DNA of 64,000 nucleotides from Sphingomonas naasensis (GCF_004792695.1 NZ_SRXU01000002.1:496001-560000); one strand, 5' to 3'; positions 47,446 through 59,563 are shown, numbered from the stretch's first letter. A program made the numbers and translations. Notes: generated by a model from the sequence alone, not told the origin.

Positions 47446-47898
47446 ATGGCCGGACGCTTCTACGACGAATGGCAGGTCGGCGACCGCATCGAGCACGATC
47501 TCCGCCGCACGGTCACGGAGACCGACAATCTGCTGTTCTCCACCCTCACCCACAACACCCAGCCGCTCCACATCGACGCCGAGGCGGCGCGGGCGAGCGA
47601 ATTCGGCCAGATCCTCGTCAACGGCACCTTCACCTTCAGCCTGATGGTCGGGATCACGGTGGGAGACACCACCGCGGGGACGCTGGTCGCCAATCTCGGC
47701 TACGACAAGCTGGTGATGCCGAAGCCGGTGTTCCTCGGCGACACGCTCCACGCCTCTTCCGAAGTGATCGAGCTGCGCCCGAGCAAGTCGCGCCCGGGCC
47801 AGGGCATCGTCACGTGGCGGCATCAGATGCACAACCAGCGCGACGAGCTCGTGTGCGAATGCCTGCGATCGGCATTGTTGCGGAGCCGTTCCGCCTGA
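47446..47898 (+). CDS. MaoC family dehydratase (hotdog-fold hydratase)
   Basis: A 150-residue single-domain hotdog protein with the R-hydratase signature residues (FSTLTHNTQPLHIDAEAA, FGQILVNGTFTFSLMVG). It follows mccA and GNAT by five bases and probably hydrates an enoyl-CoA of the operon. It might replace the crotonase-type methylglutaconyl-CoA hydratase, which is not seen here; that is only a guess. Confidence 0.87.
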   Translation: MAGRFYDEWQVGDRIEHDLRRTVTETDNLLFSTLTHNTQPLHIDAEAARASEFGQILVNGTFTFSLMVGITVGDTTAGTLVANLGYDKLVMPKPVFLGDTLHASSEVIELRPSKSRPGQGIVTWRHQMHNQRDELVCECLRSALLRSRSA

Positions 47899-47914
47899 GC
47901 CACGTTGATCGGCG

Positions 47915-49129
47915 ATGCACGAGACAGAATTTGCAGTGATCGGCGGCGGCGCGGCGGGAGTCGCCGCGGCGCGCACGCTCGCCGACGCCGGACGCGAGGT
48001 GCTGATCGTCGAGGCGAGCAATCGTCTCGGCGGGCGGGCGCATACCGTCCATGTCGCCGGGCTGCCGATCGATCTCGGCGCCGGCTGGCTCCATTCGGCG
48101 CCGAAGAATCCATGGGTCGCAATCGCCGAGGCGCAGGGCTTCAGCATCTGCCGCACGCGCCCGCGCTGGGGCGAGCAATGGCGCGGGCTCGGTTTCACAC
48201 AGGCCGAACAGGAAGCGATGTGGGCCGCGTTCGAGGCCTTTCAGCACGCGATGGAAACACCTCCGCCGAGCGACCGCGCCTCCGATCTGCTTCCCGCCGA
48301 CGGAAAATGGAACGCGGCGCTCGACGCGCTCTCGGGCTATATCAACGGCGCGCCGACGCGCGAGATGTCGGTCACTGACTGGCGCGCCTATGACGACGCC
48401 GCGCTCAATATCGACTGGCGCGTGAGCGAGGGCTATGGCGCGCTCGTCGCCTCGCACGCCGCGGGCCTGCGCGTCGCGCTGGCCACCCCCGTGACCGCGA
48501 TCGATGCGTCGGGCACGAAGGTCCGCATCGAGACCCCGCGCGGCGCGATCACCGCGGGCGCCGCGATCGTCACGGTCTCGACCAATGTCCTCGCCAGCGG
48601 CGCGCTCCGCCTCCCCGGCCACGACGCGATCCTCCACGCCGCCGCGGAGCTGCCGCTCGGCCTCGCCGACAAATTATTCTTCGCGCTCGACGGTGGGGAA
48701 GACATCGACGCCAATGCCCATCTGCTCGGCGATCCGCGCAACGCGTGCACCGGCACCTACACGCTGCGTCCGTTCGGCCGACCAATCGTCGAATGCATGC
48801 TCGGCGGCGAAGGCGCACGCGCGATGGAAAAGGAAGGCCTCGACGGCGCCGCCGCCTTCGCGATCGGCGAGCTCATAGGCCTGCTCGGCAGCGACTGGCG
48901 CCAGCGGCTCCGCTTCGTCGCCGGCTCGGCCTGGGGTCGTGAGGATCACATCCTCGGCGGCTACAGCCACGCGCTGCCAGGCCGCGCGGAAGCGCGCCGC
49001 ATCCTCGCCACGCCGATCGACCCGCGCATCCGCTTCGCCGGCGAAGCCTGCTCGCCGGGCGAATTCTCGACCGTCCATGGCGCGTATAATAGCGGCGTCG
49101 CGGCCGCGAAGGCGCTGCTCGCGGTCTAG
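47915..49129 (+). CDS. FAD-dependent amine oxidase-like oxidoreductase
   Basis: A 404-residue flavin monoamine oxidase-family protein. The FAD-binding dinucleotide motif is VIGGGAAGVAAARTL (residues 8-22) with the following NRLGGRAHT; the C-terminal FAD signature FAGEACSPGEFSTVHGAYNSG is also present. No signal peptide. Substrate unknown. Its stop TAG overlaps the stop of the convergent monooxygenase gene. Confidence 0.88.
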   Translation: MHETEFAVIGGGAAGVAAARTLADAGREVLIVEASNRLGGRAHTVHVAGLPIDLGAGWLHSAPKNPWVAIAEAQGFSICRTRPRWGEQWRGLGFTQAEQEAMWAAFEAFQHAMETPPPSDRASDLLPADGKWNAALDALSGYINGAPTREMSVTDWRAYDDAALNIDWRVSEGYGALVASHAAGLRVALATPVTAIDASGTKVRIETPRGAITAGAAIVTVSTNVLASGALRLPGHDAILHAAAELPLGLADKLFFALDGGEDIDANAHLLGDPRNACTGTYTLRPFGRPIVECMLGGEGARAMEKEGLDGAAAFAIGELIGLLGSDWRQRLRFVAGSAWGREDHILGGYSHALPGRAEARRILATPIDPRIRFAGEACSPGEFSTVHGAYNSGVAAAKALLAV

Positions 49130-50589
49130 GCCGCAGCCTGTTTGGCCGGCTCGGGATTGGAGAATTCCATCTCCTGATCGATCCCGCCGAACTTGAGCGC
49201 CATCACGTCGCGCGTGTAGTTCTGGTGGAGTCGCCACGGCTTGCGCGTCCCCTGCCGCGGCAGCTGCCCCGCGGCCCGCTGGACATAGCCCGACGTGAAA
49301 TCGAGGAACGGCGCCGCCTCGAGCGGCCCCTCCACCCGCGGCGTCACTTGCCGCATCCCGCGCCGCTTCATCGCATTGAGCAGCCGCGTCACATAATTGG
49401 CGGTGAGGTCCGATTTCAGCGTCCAACTGGCGTTGGTATAACCGAACGAGATCGCGAAATTGGGCACGTCGGAGAACATCATGCCCTTGTAGGTCATGTG
49501 CTTCGCCGGCTCGAACGCCACGCCGTCGACGCTGATCACCGCGCCGCCGAGCAGCTGGATCTCGAGCCCCGTCGCGGTGACGACCAGATCGGCCTCGAGC
49601 GTCTCGCCCGACGCCAGCCTTATCCCGTTCGCCACGAAGCGGTCGATCGTGTCGGTGACCACCTGCGCCTTGCCCTCGCGGATCGACGCGAACAGATCGG
49701 CGTCGGGCACGAGGCAGAGCCGCTGATCCCACGGATTGTAGCGCGGGGTGAAATGGGTATCGACGTCGTGGTCGGGCAGCTCCTTGCGCACCATGTCGAC
49801 GATCGCCTGCTTCGCCTTTTCGGGGCGCTTGCGCATCGCGCGGAAGAAATATTGCTGGAGCAGCACGTTCTTCCACCGCGTCAGTCCATAAGCGGTCTTC
49901 GCCGGCAGCTTGCCGCGCAGCCAGTTGGCGATCCCGTCCTCCGAGGGCCGCGCGACGATATAGGTCGGCGAGCGCTGGAGCATCGTCACCGCCGCCGCCT
50001 GCTTCGCCAGCTCGGGGACGAGCGTCACCGCGGTCGCGCCGCTGCCGATCACCACGACCCGCTTGCCGGCATAGTCGATCGCGTCGGTCCAGAATTGCGG
50101 ATGGACGATCTCGCCCCTGAAGTCCTCGATCCCGGCGAATGCGGGCGCATGCCCCCGCGCATAATTGTAATAGCCGCTCGCCATGAACAGGAAACTGCAG
50201 GTGAAGCGCCGCTCCGCGCCGTCCTGCTCCGCCACCACCGTCCAGCGCGCGTCCGCGCTCGACCAGTCGGCGCGCTTGACCCGGTGCCCATAGCGGATGT
50301 GCCGGTCGATGCCATATTCGCGCGCGGTCTCGTCGAGATAGCGCAGGATCGACGGCCCGTCGGCGATCGCCTTGGCGTCGGTCCAGGGTTTGAACGAGAA
50401 GCCGAGCGTGTACATGTCCGAGTCAGAGCGGATGCCGGGATAGCGGAACAGATCCCAGGTCCCGCCGAGCCGGTCGCGGCCCTCGAGGATCACATAGCTG
50501 CGTGCCGGGCTATTGGCCTGGAGATGCCAGCCCGCGCCGATGCCGGAGATCCCGGCCCCCACCACCACGACGTCGAAATGCTCGGTCAT
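49126..50589 (-). CDS. Flavin-containing (Baeyer-Villiger-type) monooxygenase
   Basis: A 487-residue NADPH-dependent flavoprotein monooxygenase. FAD site VVGAGISGIGAGWHLQ, the GGTWDLFRYPG motif, the BVMO fingerprint FRGEIVHPQFW and NADPH site VIGSGATAVTL are all present. Such enzymes oxidise ketones or soft nucleophiles; substrate unknown. ATG 50589. Separated from tamB by 78 bp. Confidence 0.92.
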   Translation of the reverse strand: MTEHFDVVVVGAGISGIGAGWHLQANSPARSYVILEGRDRLGGTWDLFRYPGIRSDSDMYTLGFSFKPWTDAKAIADGPSILRYLDETAREYGIDRHIRYGHRVKRADWSSADARWTVVAEQDGAERRFTCSFLFMASGYYNYARGHAPAFAGIEDFRGEIVHPQFWTDAIDYAGKRVVVIGSGATAVTLVPELAKQAAAVTMLQRSPTYIVARPSEDGIANWLRGKLPAKTAYGLTRWKNVLLQQYFFRAMRKRPEKAKQAIVDMVRKELPDHDVDTHFTPRYNPWDQRLCLVPDADLFASIREGKAQVVTDTIDRFVANGIRLASGETLEADLVVTATGLEIQLLGGAVISVDGVAFEPAKHMTYKGMMFSDVPNFAISFGYTNASWTLKSDLTANYVTRLLNAMKRRGMRQVTPRVEGPLEAAPFLDFTSGYVQRAAGQLPRQGTRKPWRLHQNYTRDVMALKFGGIDQEMEFSNPEPAKQAAA

Positions 50590-50667
50590 TCGCCTCTCCG
50601 CGCCCGGCTATTTACATCGTTGTAAACAGCCGGGCGTCCGGCAATCAAGCCGCCATCGCGACCCGCG

Positions 50668-53600
50668 TCAATAATCTCGCGAGTACCGCAAGCTCACGCT
50701 CGATCCCCCGAACGACGCGGTCTGCGAGAGCAGGCTCAGCGAGCGGGTCAGCGCGATCTCGAGTTGGGTGGCGGTGAAGCCCCGCGCGTCGGTGATGATC
50801 TCGATATAGATGTCGCTGGTGATGTACTTGCCCGCAGCGAGCGACGTGCCGCGCCCGCTGGTATCGTCGGCGCCGAGGATGCGGAGCCGGTCGATCCCGG
50901 TCGCCGAGCGCAGCTGGCCGAGCGGATTGAGCCCGCCGCCCGAGCCGCTCAGCGAATTGACCGCCGCGGCGAGCTGGATCGCCTCGGTCGCCGAGAGATT
51001 GGTCACATTGGTCCCGAAGAACAGCCGCGCCAATACTTCCTCCTGCGGCAGGCTGGGCGAGGAGGTGAAGGCGATATTGGGCCGTTGCGCGGTACCCGAG
51101 ATGTCGATGATCGCAGTGATGCCCTCGGCGGTCGTGCTCGCCTCGACATCGATGCTCGGGTTCGACAGTTGCGATCCCTCGAAGCGGATGTTGCCGCGCG
51201 TGACTTCGAAGCGGCGGCTGGCGAAGCTGTAGGTGCCGCGGACGATCTCGAGCGAGCCGCGCACCTCGGGCGCCGCGGTGGTGCCGCGCACGAAGACCCG
51301 CGCGCTCCATTCGGATTCGAGCCCCATGCCCGATACGAACAGCCGGTTGGCGGCGACGAGGCGCAGATCGAGATCGAACACGCTGCTCATTTGCGGCCGT
51401 GGCGCCGGGCGTGCCGGGCCGTCCGCCGCGATCTCGCTGCGACGCCGGATTCCGGTGAGCTCGGGCACTTCGGCGGCGCCCTGCCGGATGATCTCATAGC
51501 GTGCCTCGGGGATGGTCAGCCGGCCTTCGATCTTGGCTTCCTGCAGGTTGCGCACCACCGTGATCCGCCCGGTCGCGGTCGCGCCGAGCGCATCGCTCTG
51601 CGCGAGCTGGGCGTTGTTGAGCTCGGCAACGAGGTTGATCGGATAGCCGTTCGCGGCGGAGAGGCCGATCCGCCCCTGCGCGGTGATCGTCCCGCTGCCG
51701 GCGCGGCCGCTCGCCTGATCGAGGATCAGCTCGTCGTCCGAGAAGCGGCCGGCGATCTTCAGATTGGTGATCTTGGTCCCGTAGGTCTCGTTGCCGTAGC
51801 TCAGATTGTCGGCGCGCACGACGCCGGTGAGATCGGGCTCGCGCACCCGGCCGGTGAAGTCCGCCGCGATGCCGATCGCCCCGGTGAGGTGCTGGTTGGT
51901 CAGCCCCGCCAGCGAGAAGGGCACTGCGGCAGGCCCGTTGTAGCGGATGCCGCCCGAGAGCGGCGCGCCCATCAGCCGCTCCGTCCATGGCCCCGCGCCC
52001 GGCCCGAGCGGGCGCAGCGTCATCACCACCCGGCCGATCGTCGTGGTGCCGCGCTTGATCAGCGCACGCGCGTCGCCGCCGTCCGGGAGCAGCTTGCCGA
52101 CGAAGCTGACATCCACCGGCGAGGACACGGTGGCGAGGCTCGATCGCGTGAAATTGTCGATCTCCAGCCGCGCGTCGGCGCTCGGGAACGCGTCGGGATC
52201 TGGCTGCGCGAAGTCGAGGCTGCCGCTCGCCGTCCCGTCGACGCCCAGCCCGGGCATGAAGCCGTTGATCACCGCGAGATCGAGCTTGTCGAGCCGCGCC
52301 TGCAGCGCGATTCCGGCGCCGTAGCTCCCCGCCAGCCGCATGCTGCCCCGATCGAAATCGATCTGGGTCGGCAGCAGCCTGTAGGTATCGCCGGCGATCT
52401 GGACGCGCGCCGGGTTGACCGTGTGGAAGCGGATGCCGCTGCCCTGGCCCTGCAGCGCCACCAGCCATTGCTCGGGCGAGAGCCGCGCATTGGCGGCGAT
52501 CTGGAAGGGCACACCCGACGATCCGGTCGCCACCGCCTGCGCGGTGCCGTTGCCGCCCTGATAGTCGATCTTCGCGCGCGCCGTCTTGAGCACGAACTGG
52601 CCGCTGCGCAGATTGGCGATCTGCACGTCCGCGACGATCTGCGGCGTTTCGGTGAGCACGACGTTCGCCGAGACCAGCGCGCGTCCGATCGTCAATTCGG
52701 CGTCGCCGGGGATCCTCGCGTTGAGCGCGCGCGCATCGATCTTCGCCGCCTGGTAGCGGCCCTGCGCGGCGAGCTCGGCGCTGCCGACCACGCCCGATCC
52801 TTCGAAGGTCAGCCGGCCGGCAAAGGGCCCCGCCTCGGTCTGCTGGAGATTGCCGGCGATATCCATGCCGGCGAAGCGCGCGCTCTCGATGTCGATCGCC
52901 AGCGTGCGGCCGGTCCGCACGAGGACATTGGCATTGAACGGCCCGTATTTCGTGCCGCCGCTGGCCTCGACCGCCCAGGCATTGCCACGACCGTGGATCT
53001 TCGCCTCGAGATCGACCAGCCCCACCCCGAGGCCGGGCTTGGGTGCGCGCAGCAGCACCACCGGCGCGTTCATCGTGCCCGAAACCCGCGCCGTCAGCGG
53101 GCCATATTGCGTCGAGACGGCATCGGCGTTGATCAGGATCGGCCCTGCCGGGTCATAGCGCCCCGAGCCGCGCAGGACGCGGAATTGCGGGGCGCGCAGC
53201 CGGATATCCTCCACCGCGATCACCCCGCTGGGGCCCAGCGTGACGCGTGCCGAGGCAACCGCGTTGCCCCCGAGGAAATTGCGCACGCCCTGATTGGTCA
53301 GCTTGCGGGTCTCCGCGGCGACATGCCCGCGGATCCCCCAGCCGCCATCGCGTGCGGCGAACAGCTCGGCATCGGTCTTGAGGTCGACCACGCCGACCCC
53401 GTTGATCGCGTAATTGTTGATCCGCCCCTTGATCGCGCCGGTGTAGCGGCCGCGGCCCATATCGGCGGCGATGATCGCGGTGGCGTCGACCCGGTCCGAG
53501 CGTAGCCGCAGATTGTCCGACAGGATCTGGTCGCCGGAGATCGCAAGATCACCGGCGATCGAGAGGTTGGTGACCAGCCCGCCGACCGCGGCGTTGAGCC

Positions 53601-54909
53601 CGGAGACCCGCGCGGCGCGGGCGCGGATCGGCACGAGGATGCGATCGGCATCCACCCGCGCCCGGCCCTCGGCCTGGAGCCCTTCGACGATCGTCTCGCC
53701 AAAGCCGAGCGAGGCCGCGCTCAGCTTGTAGTCGACCACCGGCGTGTTGAACGGCCCGTCCAGCGCGAGCGCGGCACGCACCGATCGCCCGTTGAGATTG
53801 GGTGCGATCGCACCCGGCGTGAGCAGCATCGCGTCGATGTTGAGGTTGCGGAAGCGGTTATGCCCGAGATCGACGATGCCCTTGGCCTCGACCGAAAGCG
53901 CGCGCGAGCGGAGCTTGAGCACGCCGTCGGCGGCGCGATCGCGCCACACCGCGTCGAGCGCGACGTCGAGCTGCGGCGTTGCCAGCCGCTCGACCGGCCC
54001 CTGCATGTACACCCCCGGCCAGGTCGGCCCGCGCACCTGGAAGCGGCCATTCTGCGCGGCCACCGCCAGGTCGGCGATCGGCTTGCCGCCCAGCGTCGCG
54101 CGGGCCTTGCCCTGCCAGCTGCGCCAATTGCCGTTGCCGTCGACGTCGAACGCCACTGGCTGGGCGAGCCCCATCAGCCCGGTGACCAGCCCGTTCGCCG
54201 GCGCGCTCAGCTTCATCTCGATGTCGAGCTTGTTCTGCTCGGGCACGGCGTCGAGCCTGAGCGTCAGCGTATCGCCGCCGGGCACGCCGGGCGCCGCGAT
54301 CGTCGCGCCATTGGCGGTGATCTGCGCGCGGCCGCCCGAGAGATGCGCGCTGCCCTGCAGCCGGCCGATATGCCGTTGCCCGCTCACCGCGGGCGCGATG
54401 TCGATCCGCGCGATGTCGAGCTTCCCGATATCGATGTCGATGTCGGGAAGCAGCGGCGCCTTGGGATCGGTCGAGGGCTTGAGCGCCGGCCGCCGCAGCA
54501 GGCGTATCTCGGGGCTGCTCAGGCTGCGGATGTCGACATGGTTGCGGAGATAGGCGAACGGGCGCCAGTCGACGTCGATCTCCCGCGCGGTGGCGAAGGT
54601 CCCCTGCGTGTCGCGCACTTGCACGTCGCGCAGCTTCATCGCGCCGAACAGCGATCCCTCGATCCTGCCCACCCGGAAGTTGAGCCCCGAGGCGAGGCTC
54701 AGCCGGTTGATCTGCTTCGTGACAAAATCGCGCCCCGGCTGGGTGTTGAGCCCGACGACAAGCAGCCCGAGCGCGACGACCACCGCGGTGAGCGCGATCG
54801 CGCCCCATTTGACCACGCGCTGCCAGACCGGACGGCGCTCGACGATCACGGTCTCGGCCGGCACGTCGGCGGCGTCGATCGCTTCTGGCGGCGGCGGCTC
54901 GGTCGCCAT
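50668..54909 (-). CDS. tamB: Translocation and assembly module protein TamB
   Basis: A 1413-residue inner-membrane-anchored periplasmic protein that bridges to the outer membrane and, in current models, moves phospholipids or assists beta-barrel assembly. One N-terminal transmembrane helix (GAIALTAVVVALGLLVVGL, about 32-50), a long repetitive beta-helix region, and the C-terminal TamB/DUF490 domain with SLEIVRGTYSF and the terminal VSLRYSRDY. The ATG shares its A with the tamA stop (TGATG). Confidence 0.95.
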   Translation of the reverse strand: MATEPPPPEAIDAADVPAETVIVERRPVWQRVVKWGAIALTAVVVALGLLVVGLNTQPGRDFVTKQINRLSLASGLNFRVGRIEGSLFGAMKLRDVQVRDTQGTFATAREIDVDWRPFAYLRNHVDIRSLSSPEIRLLRRPALKPSTDPKAPLLPDIDIDIGKLDIARIDIAPAVSGQRHIGRLQGSAHLSGGRAQITANGATIAAPGVPGGDTLTLRLDAVPEQNKLDIEMKLSAPANGLVTGLMGLAQPVAFDVDGNGNWRSWQGKARATLGGKPIADLAVAAQNGRFQVRGPTWPGVYMQGPVERLATPQLDVALDAVWRDRAADGVLKLRSRALSVEAKGIVDLGHNRFRNLNIDAMLLTPGAIAPNLNGRSVRAALALDGPFNTPVVDYKLSAASLGFGETIVEGLQAEGRARVDADRILVPIRARAARVSGLNAAVGGLVTNLSIAGDLAISGDQILSDNLRLRSDRVDATAIIAADMGRGRYTGAIKGRINNYAINGVGVVDLKTDAELFAARDGGWGIRGHVAAETRKLTNQGVRNFLGGNAVASARVTLGPSGVIAVEDIRLRAPQFRVLRGSGRYDPAGPILINADAVSTQYGPLTARVSGTMNAPVVLLRAPKPGLGVGLVDLEAKIHGRGNAWAVEASGGTKYGPFNANVLVRTGRTLAIDIESARFAGMDIAGNLQQTEAGPFAGRLTFEGSGVVGSAELAAQGRYQAAKIDARALNARIPGDAELTIGRALVSANVVLTETPQIVADVQIANLRSGQFVLKTARAKIDYQGGNGTAQAVATGSSGVPFQIAANARLSPEQWLVALQGQGSGIRFHTVNPARVQIAGDTYRLLPTQIDFDRGSMRLAGSYGAGIALQARLDKLDLAVINGFMPGLGVDGTASGSLDFAQPDPDAFPSADARLEIDNFTRSSLATVSSPVDVSFVGKLLPDGGDARALIKRGTTTIGRVVMTLRPLGPGAGPWTERLMGAPLSGGIRYNGPAAVPFSLAGLTNQHLTGAIGIAADFTGRVREPDLTGVVRADNLSYGNETYGTKITNLKIAGRFSDDELILDQASGRAGSGTITAQGRIGLSAANGYPINLVAELNNAQLAQSDALGATATGRITVVRNLQEAKIEGRLTIPEARYEIIRQGAAEVPELTGIRRRSEIAADGPARPAPRPQMSSVFDLDLRLVAANRLFVSGMGLESEWSARVFVRGTTAAPEVRGSLEIVRGTYSFASRRFEVTRGNIRFEGSQLSNPSIDVEASTTAEGITAIIDISGTAQRPNIAFTSSPSLPQEEVLARLFFGTNVTNLSATEAIQLAAAVNSLSGSGGGLNPLGQLRSATGIDRLRILGADDTSGRGTSLAAGKYITSDIYIEIITDARGFTATQLEIALTRSLSLLSQTASFGGSSVSLRYSRDY

Positions 54910-57077
54910 CAGAAGGCCTGCCCGATCGAGATGTAGAGCGAGATCCGCGATTCGCCCGGCTTGCGCGCGATCGGCGTCGCCACGTCGACCCGCAGCGGCC
55001 CGAAATTGGTGTAGAGCCGCCCGCCGATCCCCGCGCCGAAGCGCATGTTGCGCAGCGTCGGATAGATCCCCTCATAGACCTGCCCGGCGTCGACGAACGG
55101 CACGATGCCGTAATTGCCGAAGCGATAGCGCGCCTCGATCGCGAACTCGTTGAGCGCGCGCCCACCGACCGGCCGCCCGTCGGGCGAGCGCGGACCGAGC
55201 TCCTGATAGCCGAAGCCGCGCACCGATCCGCCGCCGCCGGCGTAATAGCGTCGCGAGGGCGGCAGGTCGTCGCGCGCCACGCCGGGGATCGATCCTGCCC
55301 GCGCGCGTCCGGCTAGCACGATGCTCGACGAGACGGGGTAATAGACGGTTCCCTCCACCATCAGCCGCGCATAGGGGCGCGCCGCGCCGCGCACCGAGGT
55401 CTCGGGGCTGACATTGGCCTTGAGCCGGAATCCCCGCGTCGGGTTGAGCAGATTGTCCGAGGCGTCATAGCCGATGAAGGTCGGCAGCGCCGCGATCAGC
55501 CACGTGCCGCGATCGCGCCCGCCGGCGCTGAAATTGTAGCGGTCCTCGTTCGAGCCGACGATCTCGGCGCCGTAGAAATAGGTCCAGCGCTTCTGCCAGA
55601 TCGGCGTGGAATCGCGCGACCAGCGCACCGCCACCGAGCCGGTGTAGGATTCGAACGCCGCGAAATCGGAATGGTTGAGCGAGGCGCTCGCCTGGAAGGT
55701 GCGATCGCGCTGACCGGCGTTCGAGCGGCGGAAGGTGCCGGTCACGCCCTGCTCCTGCGTGCCGAGGATCGCGCTGGCGATCAGCGCCCCTTCGGGCGGG
55801 AACAGGTTACGGTGCGTCCAGCTGCCTTCGGCGCGGAAGCCCTGTCCGGTGCTGTAGCCGACCTCGGCCGCGAGCGTGCGCGCGCGGCCGCGATTCTGGC
55901 GGACCAGCAGATCGACCACCTCGGTCTCGTCCGGCCCGACCTCGCCGGTCCGCACCGGCTCGACCGAGACGGTGGAGAACAGGCTCGTCGCGATCAGCGC
56001 CTCGCGCAGATCGTCGACCTTGCGGCTGTCGTAGAGCTGGCCGGGCTTGTAGCGCCGCAGGATGTTGATGTGGTCGACGTCGAACACCTGCCGGCGGCCC
56101 TCGGTGACGATCGCACCGAACGAGGCGCGCGGCCCCAGCTCGACCGGCAGCGTGTAGTCGCCGGTGTGGGTCTCCTCGTCGAGCAATATGTCGCGGTCGC
56201 CGACTTTGGTGAACGGATAGCCCTGCTGCGGCAGTCTCAGGCTGACATTGGCTTCAGCCCCCTGCACCCGCTCGGCCTGGATCGGATCGCCCGGGTTGAG
56301 GTTGAGCTCGCGGTCGAGCAGCCCCGGCGGCACGGTGGGCGTGCTGACGACCTCGACCTTGGCGAGCCGGTAGAGCGCGCCCGGCGTCGCGGTGATCGTC
56401 GCGCGGACATTGCCCGAATTTTTCGGGTTCTGCTCGATCGTCGAGATCGCGGTGCCGTCATAATAGCCGAGCGAGTGCATCAGCCGCACCGCCAGCTTCT
56501 CGTCCTCGCGCGCCCGCGCCGCGACCATCGCCGCGTTGGCCGCCTTGCCGTCGCCGTCCTCGAGCGCGGAGAGATCGCGGAACTTGTCCTCGAGCCCGAT
56601 CTTGTCGAGCCCCTCGACCGCCACGGTGTAGCGGATCGTGGTGACCTTCTCGTCGTCGACGCCTTCGATCTTGACCGGCTCGACCTTGAACTCGGCGAGC
56701 GGAATCAGCGGCTGGGCGAATTCGGGCGCTTCGGCGGCGGGCGGCGGGAAGCTCTCGATCTGGCTGGTCACGCTCCCCGGCGTCGCCGGCTGGGTCACCG
56801 GCGGTTTGCCCATGTCCGGGATCGGCTCGAGCGGCGCGTTGATGTCGTCGCTCAGCCTGGGCAGCGCTGCCTCGAACTCGGCATCGGGGACAATCGCCTC
56901 GTCCTGCGGCGCGCCCTGCTGGGCCTGTTGCGTCTCCTGCGGATCGCTGTCGGGCAGCTTTTTGACCGGCGCGCCCTGCCCCGGCCCGGGGTCCGAAACT
57001 TGCGCACACGCAACGCCCGGCAGGAACGCCGTCCCTGCCAGCGCGGCAAACCACACCGCTGTCACCCCTTTACGCAC
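54909..57077 (-). CDS. tamA: Outer-membrane protein assembly factor TamA (BamA/TamA family)
   Basis: An Omp85-family barrel partner of TamB. Signal peptide (AVWFAALAGTAFLPGVACAQ), an unusual Pro/Gln-rich segment (residues about 32-100), POTRA-like repeats (VTTIRYTVAVEGLDKIGLED..., LAKVEVVSTPTVPPG), and a C-terminal surface-antigen barrel ending YISIGQAF with the expected terminal Phe. GTG 57077 was chosen because AGGAGG lies just before it (spacing three) and the signal peptide then begins at once; an ATG at 57170 is an alternative. Confidence 0.92.
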   Translation of the reverse strand: MRKGVTAVWFAALAGTAFLPGVACAQVSDPGPGQGAPVKKLPDSDPQETQQAQQGAPQDEAIVPDAEFEAALPRLSDDINAPLEPIPDMGKPPVTQPATPGSVTSQIESFPPPAAEAPEFAQPLIPLAEFKVEPVKIEGVDDEKVTTIRYTVAVEGLDKIGLEDKFRDLSALEDGDGKAANAAMVAARAREDEKLAVRLMHSLGYYDGTAISTIEQNPKNSGNVRATITATPGALYRLAKVEVVSTPTVPPGLLDRELNLNPGDPIQAERVQGAEANVSLRLPQQGYPFTKVGDRDILLDEETHTGDYTLPVELGPRASFGAIVTEGRRQVFDVDHINILRRYKPGQLYDSRKVDDLREALIATSLFSTVSVEPVRTGEVGPDETEVVDLLVRQNRGRARTLAAEVGYSTGQGFRAEGSWTHRNLFPPEGALIASAILGTQEQGVTGTFRRSNAGQRDRTFQASASLNHSDFAAFESYTGSVAVRWSRDSTPIWQKRWTYFYGAEIVGSNEDRYNFSAGGRDRGTWLIAALPTFIGYDASDNLLNPTRGFRLKANVSPETSVRGAARPYARLMVEGTVYYPVSSSIVLAGRARAGSIPGVARDDLPPSRRYYAGGGGSVRGFGYQELGPRSPDGRPVGGRALNEFAIEARYRFGNYGIVPFVDAGQVYEGIYPTLRNMRFGAGIGGRLYTNFGPLRVDVATPIARKPGESRISLYISIGQAF

Positions 57078-57239
57078 GCGCCTCCTCAGGAGCCGCGAAC
57101 CCCGGCCCTCTCGCAAGCGTAACGACCCATTTGCGCTTTGGCTCCCCGCCCCGGGCAAATCGCCAGTCATTTCAGCGTCTAGGCAGATCGACTGCACGCA
57201 AACTCCTTGCGGCTTCGAAACGACCTTGCGGCCGGCGCC

Positions 57240-57251
57240 TTGCAATTGCAA
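57240..57251. promoter_or_regulatory. Palindrome TTGCAATTGCAA in the tamA-helicase gap
   Basis: A 12-bp perfect palindrome 57 bp before the helicase start codon, within the 230-bp divergent gap 57078-57307. It may be an operator. The gap shows no other element I can assign. Confidence 0.3.
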
Positions 57252-57307
57252 TCGCGGGCACGAATTTCCTTGCCCCGCGGCCACTTCGCGCCCATCTGCG
57301 GCTTTCC

Positions 57308-59085
<1,778 letters not shown>

Positions 59086-59089
<4 letters not shown>

Positions 59090-59553
59090 GCACGGGGGTG
59101 CGCCCGCGCATCCTCGTCGATGCCGATGCCTGTCCGGTGAAGGAGGAGATCTACAAGGTCGCCTTCCGCCACGAGATCCCCGTGGTCGTGGTCAGCAACC
59201 AGCATCTGCGCGTGCCCGCGCACCCGCTGCTCAGCCGGCAGGTGGTCAGCGACGCGTTCGACGCCGCCGACGATTGGATCGCCGAACAATCGGCACCCGG
59301 CGCGATCGTGATCACTGCCGACATCCTCCTCGCCGATCGCGCGCTCAAGGCCGGCGCGCGCGTCCTCGCGCCCACCGGCAAGCCCTTCACCACCAGCTCG
59401 ATCGGCGGCGCGATCGCGACCCGCGCGATCATGGCCGATCTGCGCGCCGGCGGCGATCAGCTCGGCGGCCCCGCGCCCTTCGCCAAAACCGACCGCTCGC
59501 GCTTCCTGCAGGCGCTCGACCAGGCCGTGGTCGCGGCCAAGCGCGGCCTCTGA
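59086..59553 (+). CDS. YaiI/YqxD (DUF188) family protein
   Basis: A 155-residue protein with ILVDADACPVKEEIYKVA near residues 9-26 and the family motif ITADILLADRALKAGARVL, then PTGKPFTTSSIG. A PIN-like fold is likely. Function unknown. The GTG start overlaps the helicase stop (GTGA), implying coupled translation. Confidence 0.92.
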
Positions 59554-59563
59554 CGCACCCGGT

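Noticed and set aside
50764..53505. A 913-codon open frame opposite tamB
   Set aside because: No recognisable domain, Arg/Asp/Ala/Gly-rich, fully antisense to tamB.
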